A DNA stretch of 61,128 nt, taken from the NCBI GenBank assembly GCA_964354855.1, contig CAYHBO010000005.1, positions 1-61,128 of the forward strand, written 5' to 3'. Source of the DNA: CAYHBO01 sp964354855 (GTDB lineage: Bacteria; Babelota; Babeliae; Babelales; RVW-14). Positions 50,136-58,905 of this stretch are shown here, one piece after another. The stretch's first letter is position 1. Every line of letters starts with the position of its first letter. Position numbers and translations under genes: made by a program. The notes beneath the pieces are model-generated. The model worked only from the letters and a program-made list of their open reading frames with translations. It did no database searches and was not told the DNA's origin.

Positions 50136-51359
50136 ATGGCACGGTTTTATTTTAAAGGGCTTATGCTGGACGGTAAAAAGGTCAAGGGGGTACGAGAAGC
50201 GGTATCTACTAAAGATCTTGAGCAAAAACTTCTAACCGAAAAAATAGCATTACTGGTTTGTTCTGAAAAGCGTTGGTCTATAAAGAGTTTGTTGTCTATT
50301 CAGCTTGGTCCTCAACGGGTTAAAGAACAAGATCTTATGATGTTTTTTAAGTATTTAGCGGCGTTGTTATCTAGGGGGATCCCCCTGGTAACGGCGTTGC
50401 AACTGTTTTATAATCAGTCATCTCATGGCACGCTTGCTGCGATTGCTCAGCGGATTCATCAACAGGTGACCAAAGGGGTAAGTTTGGCGGTTGCGTTACG
50501 CACTCAAGATGGTCTTATATCTCCCTTTATCGGCCAGCTCATTGAGAGTGGTGAGCGAACAGGAAGGCTGGATACGGTCCTTGGTGAGGCTGCTTCTTAC
50601 TTGCAGGATCGCTATGAGTTTAAAAGAAATTTGATCAAAGCAGCCCTCTTTCCCATTATTACGCTTTGTTTTGCTGGACTGATCTTTGCAATTATTTTTA
50701 TTTTTATTATTCCGCAGTTTGAAGAGCTTTTCCTGTCGCTTGAAAAGCCAATTCCGATTTCGACACAAAAAGTTATTTGGATGAGCCATTTTATCCAAAG
50801 CTGGGGGTTTTTAATTTTTTTAGTGATGCTACCCGTGCAGATATTGTTACTTCGGTTGCTAGGCAAGATTGCGAAAGTTCGAACGATGTGGGAAAAAATG
50901 CTTCTGGCGTTGCCATGGATCGGTGCTTGTTATCGTATGTCCGGTCTGATCTATTTTCTGAAATCGCTTTTGTTGTTTGTTAAAAGTGGGTTTACCGTTA
51001 AACAGGCGTTTGAAAGCTCGTTTTCAGTCGTTCATCGTGCTGCAATGAAAAAGCAATTAACTGAAGCAGTCAGAGCATTAAATCATGGATCATCATTGAC
51101 TGGTGCTCTGCAAAATCATCTGGGAGCTTATGTTGATGATAATACGATAAGTCTTATCGCTATTGGTGAGCAGTCTGGCAACCTTGAAGCCATGCTGGCG
51201 CAAAGCGTCAGCTTGCTTGAGAGCAGCTTTAAAGAGCGGCTTCTGTTTTTGAGCGCTACGATCCAGCCTATTTTATTGGTGGTTATTGGTTTGTTTATTG
51301 CGGCTATCTTAGTGATTACTTATTTGCCTATTTTTTCTCTGGCAACGTCATTGCATTAA
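50136..51359 (+). CDS. Type II secretion/type IV pilus inner-membrane protein, GspF/PilC family
   Basis: 407 residues with two GspF domains. The first opens DLMMFFKYLAALLSRGIPLV and contains LIESGERTGRLDTVLGEAAS; the second contains YFLKSLLLFVKSGFTVKQAF and IAIGEQSGNLEAMLAQSVSLL. Three membrane helices follow the usual plan (about 165-200, 225-250, and the C-terminus). GspF/PilC is the inner-membrane platform of the pilus or secretion motor. No other T2SS/pilus gene is in the window, so whether this is pilus or secretion is not decided. GAAGGGAG precedes the ATG. Confidence 0.9.
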   Translation: MARFYFKGLMLDGKKVKGVREAVSTKDLEQKLLTEKIALLVCSEKRWSIKSLLSIQLGPQRVKEQDLMMFFKYLAALLSRGIPLVTALQLFYNQSSHGTLAAIAQRIHQQVTKGVSLAVALRTQDGLISPFIGQLIESGERTGRLDTVLGEAASYLQDRYEFKRNLIKAALFPIITLCFAGLIFAIIFIFIIPQFEELFLSLEKPIPISTQKVIWMSHFIQSWGFLIFLVMLPVQILLLRLLGKIAKVRTMWEKMLLALPWIGACYRMSGLIYFLKSLLLFVKSGFTVKQAFESSFSVVHRAAMKKQLTEAVRALNHGSSLTGALQNHLGAYVDDNTISLIAIGEQSGNLEAMLAQSVSLLESSFKERLLFLSATIQPILLVVIGLFIAAILVITYLPIFSLATSLH

Positions 51360-51491
51360 AATTTTTAAAAAATTATTTCAATAAATAACATTCACGTTTA
51401 CAAGAATCCATTATCTTTTTAAACTTGACCTTTCGTATCGTTATTAAAGTTATCGTCAAATTATCATAAATCATTTTTGGATGGGAGTTTT

Positions 51492-53495
51492 ATGGATTTT
51501 ACCATGAACTGTTTTCTGTTGTCGTTTTTGCCAGTTTCTCTTTTAGGGTTATTGGTTACCGCAATTTTGTTCTGCAAAGTTGTTAGTTTCAAGAATACGC
51601 ATGAGCGTTCTGCGCACATTGCTGCATTGATTCGTGATGGGGCTATGACCTTTCTTCATAAAGAGTACATGATTCTTTTAGCCGTTATTGCCGTAGCTTC
51701 TTCTGTTTTATACTTTGGCTTTAATCTTTATACCGCTGGTGCTTATGTTTTTGGCGCATTGTCATCGATGTTTGCGGGATGGGTTGGCATGAAAGCCGCT
51801 ACCCGTTCTAACGAAGCAACAACCTTAGCTGCACGTGATCGTGGTGAGCGCGCTGCGTTCTTGACTGCGGTTCTTGGTGGTTCAGTCATGGGCTTTGTGG
51901 TAGCAAGTCTTGGCTTGCTTGGCTTAGGGACGGTGTTCTATCTGTTTTATAGTCAAGAGATGATCAGCTTTATTAGAATTTTGACCGCCTTTGCTTTGGG
52001 TGCAAGCTCAATCGCATTGTTTGCACGGGTAGGTGGGGGTATTTATACCAAAGCTGCTGACGTTGGTGCGGACTTAGTTGGTAAAGTTGAAATGGGTATT
52101 CCTGAAGATGATCCGCGTAATCCAGCAGTTATTGCTGATAACGTAGGTGATTGTGTTGGTGATACTGCTGGTATGGGAGCTGACATTTATGAATCATATG
52201 TTGGTGCTGCGGTGGGTGCGATTGCATTGGCGTTAGAACTACCAGAGTATGGTAGCAATCTTGTGTACACCACTTTGCCGATTACGCTTTGTGCTATCGG
52301 ATTAGTAAGTTCATTTATCGGTTTTCTTTCAACCTTTGTTTTCAGATTTTCATTGAGCATGATGCTTCATAGCGCTGCATGGGTAGCCATTGCTGCTTAC
52401 ATTGCAGGTGCTTATGGTTATCTTCACTACATGGGCATTGACATGGTTCTGTTTGGCTCCATTTTCTTAGGAGCTGCCTCAGGATTAGTGATCAGTGCGG
52501 TAACCGATTATTATACCAGTGGCTCACCAATTAGAAAATTGGCTGAAACTTCAAAAACTGGTGCCGGTACCAATTTAATTTATGGCTTGTCCATTGGGTT
52601 TGAATCAGTTGTTGCTCCTGTGTGCGCGATCGCGATCATCATGTTTATTTCTTACACCTATTTTGGTGAATTCTTTGGTGTCGCGCTGGCTGCCGTTTCT
52701 ATGTTGGCAACTGTCGGTATCACTATGACCATTGATGCTTACGGTCCTATTGCTGATAACGCAGGTGGTATTTCTGAAATGGCCGGCTTCGGTCCTGAAG
52801 TAAGAAAAATTACGGATAAACTTGATGCCCTTGGTAACATGACAGCGGCCCTTGGTAAAGGGTTTGCGATCGGTTCAGCCGTATTTGCTTCATTAGCATT
52901 ATTCGCTGCGTACTGTTCTCTTTCAGGTATTGATGTTCTTGATCTTAAAGATCCTATTGTTCTTGCTGGGTTATTTATCGGTGCGACGTTACCGTTCTTA
53001 ATCTCAGCACTTACAATGCGTGCCGTTGGTCGTGCAGCATGGAAAATGGTTATGGAAGTACGCAGACAATTTAAAGAGATTACCGGGTTGATGGAAGGTA
53101 CTGCAGAGCCTGATTACAAACGTTGTATTGATATCAGTACTAAAGCCGCGCTTCTTGAAATGTTAGCTCCAGGCTTAATCACCTTGTTAGTTCCCGTTGC
53201 AATCAAGTTTGGTCTTGGTGGGATGACCGGTAGCCTTGCCCTTGGTGGGTTCTTAGCCGGTGCAACCGTTTCAGGTGTTGTACTTGCGCTTATGATGGCC
53301 AATAGTGGTGGTGCATGGGATAATGCTAAAAAGTATATCGGTGCAGGAAACTGTGGCGGTAAAGGTTCTGATGCTTACAAAGCAGCGGTTGTTGGGGATA
53401 CCGTAGGGGATCCGTTCAAAGATACGTCCGGGCCTTCATTGAACATTGTTATTAAACTTATGTCGATTATCTCATTGTTGTTAGCAACGATATAA
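51492..53495 (+). CDS. hppA: Membrane-bound proton/sodium-pumping pyrophosphatase, K+-dependent type
   Basis: 667 residues with about 15-16 membrane helices. The start at ATG 51492 has GGGAG six bases upstream. Pyrophosphate-binding motifs are intact: DVGADLVGKVEMGIPEDDPR, then NVGDCVGDTAGMGADIYESY, and DTVGDPFKDTSGPS near the C-terminus. The segment GNMTAALGKGFAIGSA has Ala where K+-independent forms have Lys, so it should be K+-dependent. It couples pyrophosphate hydrolysis to H+ or Na+ transport across the inner membrane. A strong terminator follows. Confidence 0.93.
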   Translation: MDFTMNCFLLSFLPVSLLGLLVTAILFCKVVSFKNTHERSAHIAALIRDGAMTFLHKEYMILLAVIAVASSVLYFGFNLYTAGAYVFGALSSMFAGWVGMKAATRSNEATTLAARDRGERAAFLTAVLGGSVMGFVVASLGLLGLGTVFYLFYSQEMISFIRILTAFALGASSIALFARVGGGIYTKAADVGADLVGKVEMGIPEDDPRNPAVIADNVGDCVGDTAGMGADIYESYVGAAVGAIALALELPEYGSNLVYTTLPITLCAIGLVSSFIGFLSTFVFRFSLSMMLHSAAWVAIAAYIAGAYGYLHYMGIDMVLFGSIFLGAASGLVISAVTDYYTSGSPIRKLAETSKTGAGTNLIYGLSIGFESVVAPVCAIAIIMFISYTYFGEFFGVALAAVSMLATVGITMTIDAYGPIADNAGGISEMAGFGPEVRKITDKLDALGNMTAALGKGFAIGSAVFASLALFAAYCSLSGIDVLDLKDPIVLAGLFIGATLPFLISALTMRAVGRAAWKMVMEVRRQFKEITGLMEGTAEPDYKRCIDISTKAALLEMLAPGLITLLVPVAIKFGLGGMTGSLALGGFLAGATVSGVVLALMMANSGGAWDNAKKYIGAGNCGGKGSDAYKAAVVGDTVGDPFKDTSGPSLNIVIKLMSIISLLLATI

Positions 53496-53520
53496 ATAAT
53501 TGATAAGTGTTTAGAATTTT

Positions 53521-53550
53521 AAGGCCGTCTAGAAATGGACGGCCTTTTTT
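53521..53550 (+). terminator. Intrinsic terminator after hppA
   Basis: AAGGCCGTC and GACGGCCTT form a perfect nine-base-pair stem with an 8-base loop, followed by TTTTTT. It lies 26 bases past the hppA stop and just before the histidine kinase gene. Confidence 0.93.
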
Positions 53551-53571
53551 AATAAAACGAAATTAGATTTT

Positions 53572-55674
53572 ATGCATCGTCTGTTTTTTCATCGTAAGCG
53601 ATGGATCATTTTAGCCTTTAGTTTTGTTGCTCTCTTTATCGCCAACTGGCTCGAGCTTTTTCTTCAGCGTAAAAGCAATATCATTGGTGGTGGTATAAAT
53701 CGGGCGTTTCTTTTTTTGCTGATCAATTTACATGTCATCTTGATTGCAATTTTGTTGTACATCATTGTTAAACAAAGTATTAAGCTGGTGATTGAGCGGC
53801 GACGTAAAACACCGGGCAGCGGGTTTAAACAGAATCTCTTTTTTGCGTTTATGTTTTTTTCGGTTATCCCATCATTTTTTGTATTTTTTACCGCCGGGAA
53901 ATTTATTACCGCAAGCATTGATAAGTGGTTTCAGGTGCAGATTGGGCAGGGGCTGCAGAGTGGGTTGAAGCTTCATGAAGCGTTGACGGTTAAAGAACGA
54001 GCGTTACTGCAGGATTCTGATAGTGCTTCAGGCAACATTAAAATGTATCGATGGAATACTCGGGAACAAGCAAGCCTCAGAACGTTATTGATGCAGGAGA
54101 TAGCGATTTGGCGTAGCTATCGAGTACTGAATGATCGTACCATGAAAAGTCTACGCGTGTCGTTTTTGAATAAACTTAACGCAGTTGGATTAGGAGAAGA
54201 TAAGACATTTGATTTTTATGGTTCATTGTATCGGGTTAAGTATGATTCTGATGGGTATACATTGATGGTTTATCGGTACCCGGAGGCGATTCGTGTGCCG
54301 TTGGTGCAACTGCAAAATTCGCTTGATGATGTTATGGAACTTAAGTCCATGCAGACTTCGATTTATAATTCGTATTTTTTTACGTTTATTTTAGTTGTGT
54401 TACTTATTTTACTCTTGTCGATCTGGTGTGCTTTTTATCTAGCCAAGGGGATTAGTACCCCCATTCAAGATCTTTTACAGGCCACTGAAAAAATTCGTAA
54501 GGGTAACTGGAATGTTTCGGTTAACGATACTGGGCAGAATGATTTAAAGCCGTTGGCTATTGGGTTTAATGAGATGACTAAAGCGGTTAAGCTTGCTCAT
54601 GAAGAACTTGAGAACCGGAACAAAGAGATGTTCACGATTTTAGAAAATATTAATGATTCGGTGTTTTACGTTAATCGCTTCGGGCGTATTATCAATATTA
54701 ATCAGGCGGCTAAAAAGCTGATTAGTACGCTAACACGGGTTGATCAACTTAAGCAACGAAAGATTACGTTTTTACCTGAACAAATCAGATCAACTTTTTT
54801 TTCGTTGGTTCGAGAGTTTTTTGAATCAGGTAAAAAACAATTCTCAAAAGAGATTACGATAACCATTAATTACGAACATAAAGTGTTGATGGTGCATCTG
54901 ACTGAGATGGATATGATGCGCAACGCAGTGAATATGCTTGATCAGGGAATTTTGTTAGTGATCCAAGACTTTACGGAGATTGTTAAGTTGAGTAGAGCAA
55001 AAGCGTGGCAAGAGGCGGCCAAGCAGGTGGCTCATGAAATTAAAAATCCATTAACGCCCATTCAGCTTGCAACGCAGCGGCTTCAGCGTAAGTACCATAA
55101 TTTCTTTGCTGCAGAACCGGCCTTTGCTGATTGCACTGAGACAATTCTTGCTCATGTAAAAATCATTAAAGACCTTGCGTCTCATTTTGCAGACTTCGCA
55201 TCATTGCCGGTGCCAAATATTGAGCGGGTTGATCTTAATGAGATCATTAAAGAAAGTGTGCGGCTTTATGAGTTAAGTTATCCCCAGATTTTATTTTCTT
55301 TTCAATCGTCTCATGATGAGGTTGTAACCAAAACTGATCGTGAAAAAATTAAGCAGGTCTTGGTTAATTTGTTGGATAATAGCGTTAGAGAGTTATTAAC
55401 AGAAAGAAGTATTGCAATAAATAAAGAAATAAGTATATCTGTAAAACTTGATAATCAGCGCAATAGTATCTCGGTTATGGTTGTTGATAATGGACCTGGA
55501 ATTGAGTACGCTGTGCGGGAAAAACTTTTTATGCCGTATGTTTCGACACATAAAAAAAATATGGGGCTCGGGTTAGCTATTGTTCATGATATTATGAAAC
55601 AACTTGATGGTGGTATTCGGCTGGTGCCAACTACGACCGGGGCGGTATTTGAAATTACGTTACCGTATCTTTAA
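53572..55674 (+). CDS. NtrY-like sensor histidine kinase
   Basis: 700 residues. Three N-terminal helices (about 11-30, 42-65, 90-112) and an extracytoplasmic loop precede a fourth helix (near 265-290), a HAMP domain (about 290-345), a PAS-like region (about 360-460), a HisKA domain with VAHEIKNPLTPIQLATQRLQ (His488) and a HATPase domain (NLLDNSVREL, VVDNGPGI, GLGLAIVHDIM). NPLTPIQLATQRL is typical of NtrY. NtrY senses an unidentified signal and passes phosphate to NtrX; no response regulator lies next to it here. No Shine-Dalgarno is clear before the ATG. Confidence 0.88.
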   Translation: MHRLFFHRKRWIILAFSFVALFIANWLELFLQRKSNIIGGGINRAFLFLLINLHVILIAILLYIIVKQSIKLVIERRRKTPGSGFKQNLFFAFMFFSVIPSFFVFFTAGKFITASIDKWFQVQIGQGLQSGLKLHEALTVKERALLQDSDSASGNIKMYRWNTREQASLRTLLMQEIAIWRSYRVLNDRTMKSLRVSFLNKLNAVGLGEDKTFDFYGSLYRVKYDSDGYTLMVYRYPEAIRVPLVQLQNSLDDVMELKSMQTSIYNSYFFTFILVVLLILLLSIWCAFYLAKGISTPIQDLLQATEKIRKGNWNVSVNDTGQNDLKPLAIGFNEMTKAVKLAHEELENRNKEMFTILENINDSVFYVNRFGRIININQAAKKLISTLTRVDQLKQRKITFLPEQIRSTFFSLVREFFESGKKQFSKEITITINYEHKVLMVHLTEMDMMRNAVNMLDQGILLVIQDFTEIVKLSRAKAWQEAAKQVAHEIKNPLTPIQLATQRLQRKYHNFFAAEPAFADCTETILAHVKIIKDLASHFADFASLPVPNIERVDLNEIIKESVRLYELSYPQILFSFQSSHDEVVTKTDREKIKQVLVNLLDNSVRELLTERSIAINKEISISVKLDNQRNSISVMVVDNGPGIEYAVREKLFMPYVSTHKKNMGLGLAIVHDIMKQLDGGIRLVPTTTGAVFEITLPYL

Positions 55675-55695
55675 GATTTGTTTAGGAGTAAAACT

Positions 55696-56364
55696 ATGAA
55701 AAAAATTATTTTTGCAGTGGTGTTAAGTTTTAGTTCTTTGATCAGTCAAGAGCTTATTGCGATGCAGCGATTTGGAAGAGTCTTGAGAGGAGTAGCTTCT
55801 GTAGGGGGGAGAAATGGTTATAGGGCAGGAAACCAGGATAAATTATTGCCGGCATACGAAGTCGATCCTTCTCAAAAAGAACAGAAGCCTGAAGCATTTG
55901 ATATTCTTGATTTTGGTGATAGATGGATGCTTAGACTTGTTCCTGTAGCAATTGTATTAACCGGTTGTGCTTTTTACGATCATTATCGTGTGTATTCTCA
56001 TGAACATGCTATGAGTATAGACCCTGATTATGCAACGCTTGTACATCGTATGATAGTTTTAGAAATGTTAGAAAAGGTCAGAGTGTGTAAAGATCCTCGA
56101 GATTCGGAGAAATTGCGATTGTTTGTAGAAACCCATTATGAATCACTTGTTAGATCTATGGGCAGTTCTCGAGAAGAACGTGAAAAATTACAAGCAGCTT
56201 TTTTACGTTATGAAGCGAATGGTGGGGATGTTGGGAAGGTGATTACTAGTTCTTCTCAGTATTCTTCGATTAAAGAAAGCCTATGGTTTGCAGGCTTTAA
56301 AGATGTTTTAAATAAAATTGATTACTGTGTAGAGCGACGTGTGGTGGGAAATGTTTGCGAATAG
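55696..56364 (+). CDS. Exported or membrane protein of unknown function, paralogue of next gene
   Basis: The ATG at 55696 (MKKIIFAVVLSFSSLISQEL) has TAGGAG upstream and a signal peptide; an upstream in-frame start at 55678 is less likely. A hydrophobic segment lies near residues 80-95 (VPVAIVLTGCAFYDHY). The C-terminal half aligns with the next gene (LEMLEKVRVCKDPRDSEKLR with LKFLKKYQKSNSPRDLDIVR, and both have RSMG). No known family is recognised. The next start overlaps its stop by 14 bases. Confidence 0.65.
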   Translation: MKKIIFAVVLSFSSLISQELIAMQRFGRVLRGVASVGGRNGYRAGNQDKLLPAYEVDPSQKEQKPEAFDILDFGDRWMLRLVPVAIVLTGCAFYDHYRVYSHEHAMSIDPDYATLVHRMIVLEMLEKVRVCKDPRDSEKLRLFVETHYESLVRSMGSSREEREKLQAAFLRYEANGGDVGKVITSSSQYSSIKESLWFAGFKDVLNKIDYCVERRVVGNVCE

Positions 56365-57064
56365 AACAATTATTTTTGCGATTATTCTTTGTATAAATGT
56401 CTTGGGGAATCAAAAGCTAGCTGCGATGAATCGGATATTTGAATCAGTGGCAAAAAGTGCTCAAGATGCTCTATATCTTTTGAATGCTCAAAGAACTAAA
56501 AGATCGTCAAGGTCTACTGTTGTCAAACAAGAGACGCTGGTTAATGATACAAGCTCAATCCATTGGCAGATCATGTTTAATGCGTTTAGTATCTGTGGTG
56601 ATCCGTACATTGATCCTGAATTGATACAAACATATCGAGCAGAAAAAGAAGAAATTTGTACTGAGAAAACTCGTGATTTCTTTGCTCTCATGTGTCGTGT
56701 GTTGTTTTTAAAGTTCTTGAAAAAATACCAAAAGAGCAACAGCCCAAGGGACTTAGATATCGTGCGATATTTTATGTATGATAGGCGAGAATACTTGCTT
56801 CGATCGATGGGGAAAGCAGCAGAAGAAGAACAAAGAATGTGTGATGCTGCCTTACGGTTTATCCGTAGTGGCGGAACACGGTTGGAAGTGTCTGGTGAAG
56901 GTGATTTTCGATGCTTTCTTCCTAACTGGTTTGTTCCTGTGTTACACGTATTACCTGAATGGTATCTTGCAGAATTTACAGAGCAATTTAACGAAATAGA
57001 AGCTTATCTGAAGGAAATTGATGAATCGAATCTACGCTCCATGGCGACACAAGTACGTCACTAA
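56351..57064 (+). CDS. Exported protein of unknown function, paralogue of upstream gene
   Basis: The ATG at 56351 (MFANRTIIFAIILCINVLGN) opens a signal peptide and overlaps the previous gene by 14 bases. About 237 residues, helical. It shares a central segment with its neighbour (SPRDLDIVR and LLRSMGKAAEEEQ against PRDSEKLR and LVRSMGSSREERE). The two are tandem duplicates with no recognised domain. Its 3' end overlaps the HIT gene by 44 bases, so all three are likely cotranscribed. Confidence 0.65.
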   Translation: MFANRTIIFAIILCINVLGNQKLAAMNRIFESVAKSAQDALYLLNAQRTKRSSRSTVVKQETLVNDTSSIHWQIMFNAFSICGDPYIDPELIQTYRAEKEEICTEKTRDFFALMCRVLFLKFLKKYQKSNSPRDLDIVRYFMYDRREYLLRSMGKAAEEEQRMCDAALRFIRSGGTRLEVSGEGDFRCFLPNWFVPVLHVLPEWYLAEFTEQFNEIEAYLKEIDESNLRSMATQVRH

Positions 57065-57527
57065 AAATTTACAGCAAGAACCCAAAAAAGAACTTTATAA
57101 CGATTGTATATTTTGTGATAAATTTGTGGGAACTGGTGACGAAAAAAATTATATCTTAAAACGTTTTAATAATACGGTTGTTATGATGAATCTGTATCCT
57201 TACAATGGTGGGCATATGATGGTTTTACCGTACCAACATGTTGGAGACTTGGTGTCATTGACGTCAGAGATTCGTGCAGAGCTTATGGAAGTCACTACGC
57301 TTGCGGGGTCAATTGTTCAACAGGTAACTAAGTGTGAGGGGTTGAACATTGGGCTTAACCTTGGTCTTGCGGGTGGTGGGGGGATTAAGGAACATCTTCA
57401 TATGCATGTGTTGCCACGTTGGCGCGGGGATACCAATTTTCTTGCGACGCTTACCGATACATCACTGATTTGTACCGATTTTAATGAGGTCTATCAAGAG
57501 CTTAAGGCGGCGTTTGATAAGGCTTGA
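57021..57527 (+). CDS. HIT-family nucleotide hydrolase/phosphorylase
   Basis: 168 residues from ATG 57021, with AAGGAAATTG just before it. The opening MNRIYAPWRHKYV and CIFCDKF pair are typical of AP4A-phosphorylase-like bacterial HIT proteins, and KEHLHMHVLPRW contains the HxHxH catalytic triad with the nucleophilic histidine. PYNGGHMMVLPYQHVGDL is the other conserved block. Such enzymes cleave dinucleoside polyphosphates or AMP-linked compounds in the cytoplasm. The start overlaps the previous gene by 44 bases. Confidence 0.88.
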   Translation: MNRIYAPWRHKYVTKNLQQEPKKELYNDCIFCDKFVGTGDEKNYILKRFNNTVVMMNLYPYNGGHMMVLPYQHVGDLVSLTSEIRAELMEVTTLAGSIVQQVTKCEGLNIGLNLGLAGGGGIKEHLHMHVLPRWRGDTNFLATLTDTSLICTDFNEVYQELKAAFDKA

Positions 57528-57555
57528 AATAAAATTATTTTTTTAGGAGTTTTAT

Positions 57556-58143
57556 ATGAATAAATTTCATATGATTGTTTTTTCATTGGTAGTTACCGGC
57601 TTTTCTTGTTTTGCAAAAGCGCCAGTAGCCTTGTGGGAAGAGATTGAACGAGATTGTGTGATCATGCAAAAACAGGTTGCACAAATGGTTGATTCTATTA
57701 AACAAAAGTTTGGTGAAACCACAATGGCAATATCAAGTGTTCTTGAGAATCCTGATGTGGTGAATAGAACTTCTCAGTCTTGGGTGACGATTAAAAAAGA
57801 GTTGGTGAGCAGAGATGGTTCTCTGCAGACTTATCAACTTACGTTTGATCTCCCTAATGTTGATCGAAAAGATATCAAGGTTCAGCTTGAAAAATATCCT
57901 AAAACTTCAGCTATGTTGATTCTTACGGTAACAAATAAATCTTCGTATGAAGAAAAAACAAATAATCAAACGCTTAAGAGTTTTTCAGAGACGCGTAATT
58001 CAATAAAAATACAATTGCCGGATAATATTGATGTTTCTACTGAGCCAACGATGACGTTTAAAGATGGTACGTTAGAGGTTCAGTTTCCTACAATCGGGAA
58101 ACAATCTCCGATTACAAAAACACTTTCGATGACCGATAATTAA
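57556..58143 (+). CDS. Exported Hsp20/alpha-crystallin-like protein
   Basis: 195 residues. The N-terminus (MNKFHMIVFSLVVTGFSCFA) is a signal peptide. The second half matches an alpha-crystallin domain: TYQLTFDLPNVDRKDIKVQL, LILTVTNKS, IKIQLPDNIDVSTEPTMTFK and GTLEVQFPTIG. The GTLEVQFP strand plays the role of the usual GVLTVTIPK. Cytosolic Hsp20 proteins hold unfolded clients; an exported version might protect envelope proteins. The final IxI motif typical of sHSPs is weak (ITKT). AGGAG precedes the ATG. Confidence 0.78.
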   Translation: MNKFHMIVFSLVVTGFSCFAKAPVALWEEIERDCVIMQKQVAQMVDSIKQKFGETTMAISSVLENPDVVNRTSQSWVTIKKELVSRDGSLQTYQLTFDLPNVDRKDIKVQLEKYPKTSAMLILTVTNKSSYEEKTNNQTLKSFSETRNSIKIQLPDNIDVSTEPTMTFKDGTLEVQFPTIGKQSPITKTLSMTDN

Positions 58144-58246
58144 AACGAATAATGGTTCGATAAAAAAGATATTAGGTTGTAATATTGTCCGGTTTGTGTA
58201 CGATGCAAAGAGATAATATTTCAATCTATTTTCGGGGAAAAAAGTC

Positions 58247-58891
58247 ATGAGCCACCATGAAAAAAATAAGATAAGAGGGCGTCTAGAAGTTATTTGTGGA
58301 TCGATGTTTTCTGGTAAAACAGAAGAATTGATGCGTCGTTTAAAACGCGCTGAACATGCTCGTCAGGGAGTTTTGACGATTAAGCATCAAATCGACAATA
58401 GATCCCATAGCGCAACCATTATGTCACATGATGGGCATATGCGAAATGCATTGCCAATTGATGGAACGACCGTTGGGGTTGATAAAATTCTTGAACTTGC
58501 GAATGATTCTATTGATGTCATTGGTGTTGATGAGATTCAATTTTTTCCCAATCGAATTTTAGATATTATCTGTCAGTTGGTTGATGAAGGTAAGCGTGTT
58601 GTAGTTGCTGGTCTTGATTTAGATTTTCGTGGTGAACCGTTTGGGATAATGCCGCTACTTCTGACCATTGCTGATGAAGTTACAAAATTGAAAGCAATCT
58701 GTATCGTTTGTGCAAAAGATGCGCATTACACACAACGAATTGTTAATGGGCAGCCTGCTGGCTATGATGATTCGATTATTGTAGTTGGGGCTTCAGAAAT
58801 GTATCAAGCGCGTTGTCGTAATTGTTATCAGATTGATAAAAAACCTGAAATGGGTCTTTCTTCGCGATACAAACAACAAACAATTTTTTAA
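58247..58891 (+). CDS. tdk: Thymidine kinase
   Basis: 214 residues of the type II thymidine kinase family. Walker A is GSMFSGKTEEL (22-32 region), followed by VIGVDEIQFF (Walker B, near 88-97), the thymidine-binding loop GLDLDFRGEPFG, and a zinc finger with CIVC and CRNC. Thus it phosphorylates thymidine with ATP, allowing salvage of host nucleosides, as is typical of intracellular bacteria. Its length is usual for the family. Confidence 0.93.
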   Translation: MSHHEKNKIRGRLEVICGSMFSGKTEELMRRLKRAEHARQGVLTIKHQIDNRSHSATIMSHDGHMRNALPIDGTTVGVDKILELANDSIDVIGVDEIQFFPNRILDIICQLVDEGKRVVVAGLDLDFRGEPFGIMPLLLTIADEVTKLKAICIVCAKDAHYTQRIVNGQPAGYDDSIIVVGASEMYQARCRNCYQIDKKPEMGLSSRYKQQTIF

Positions 58892-58905
58892 TGATGAGAT
58901 AGACG

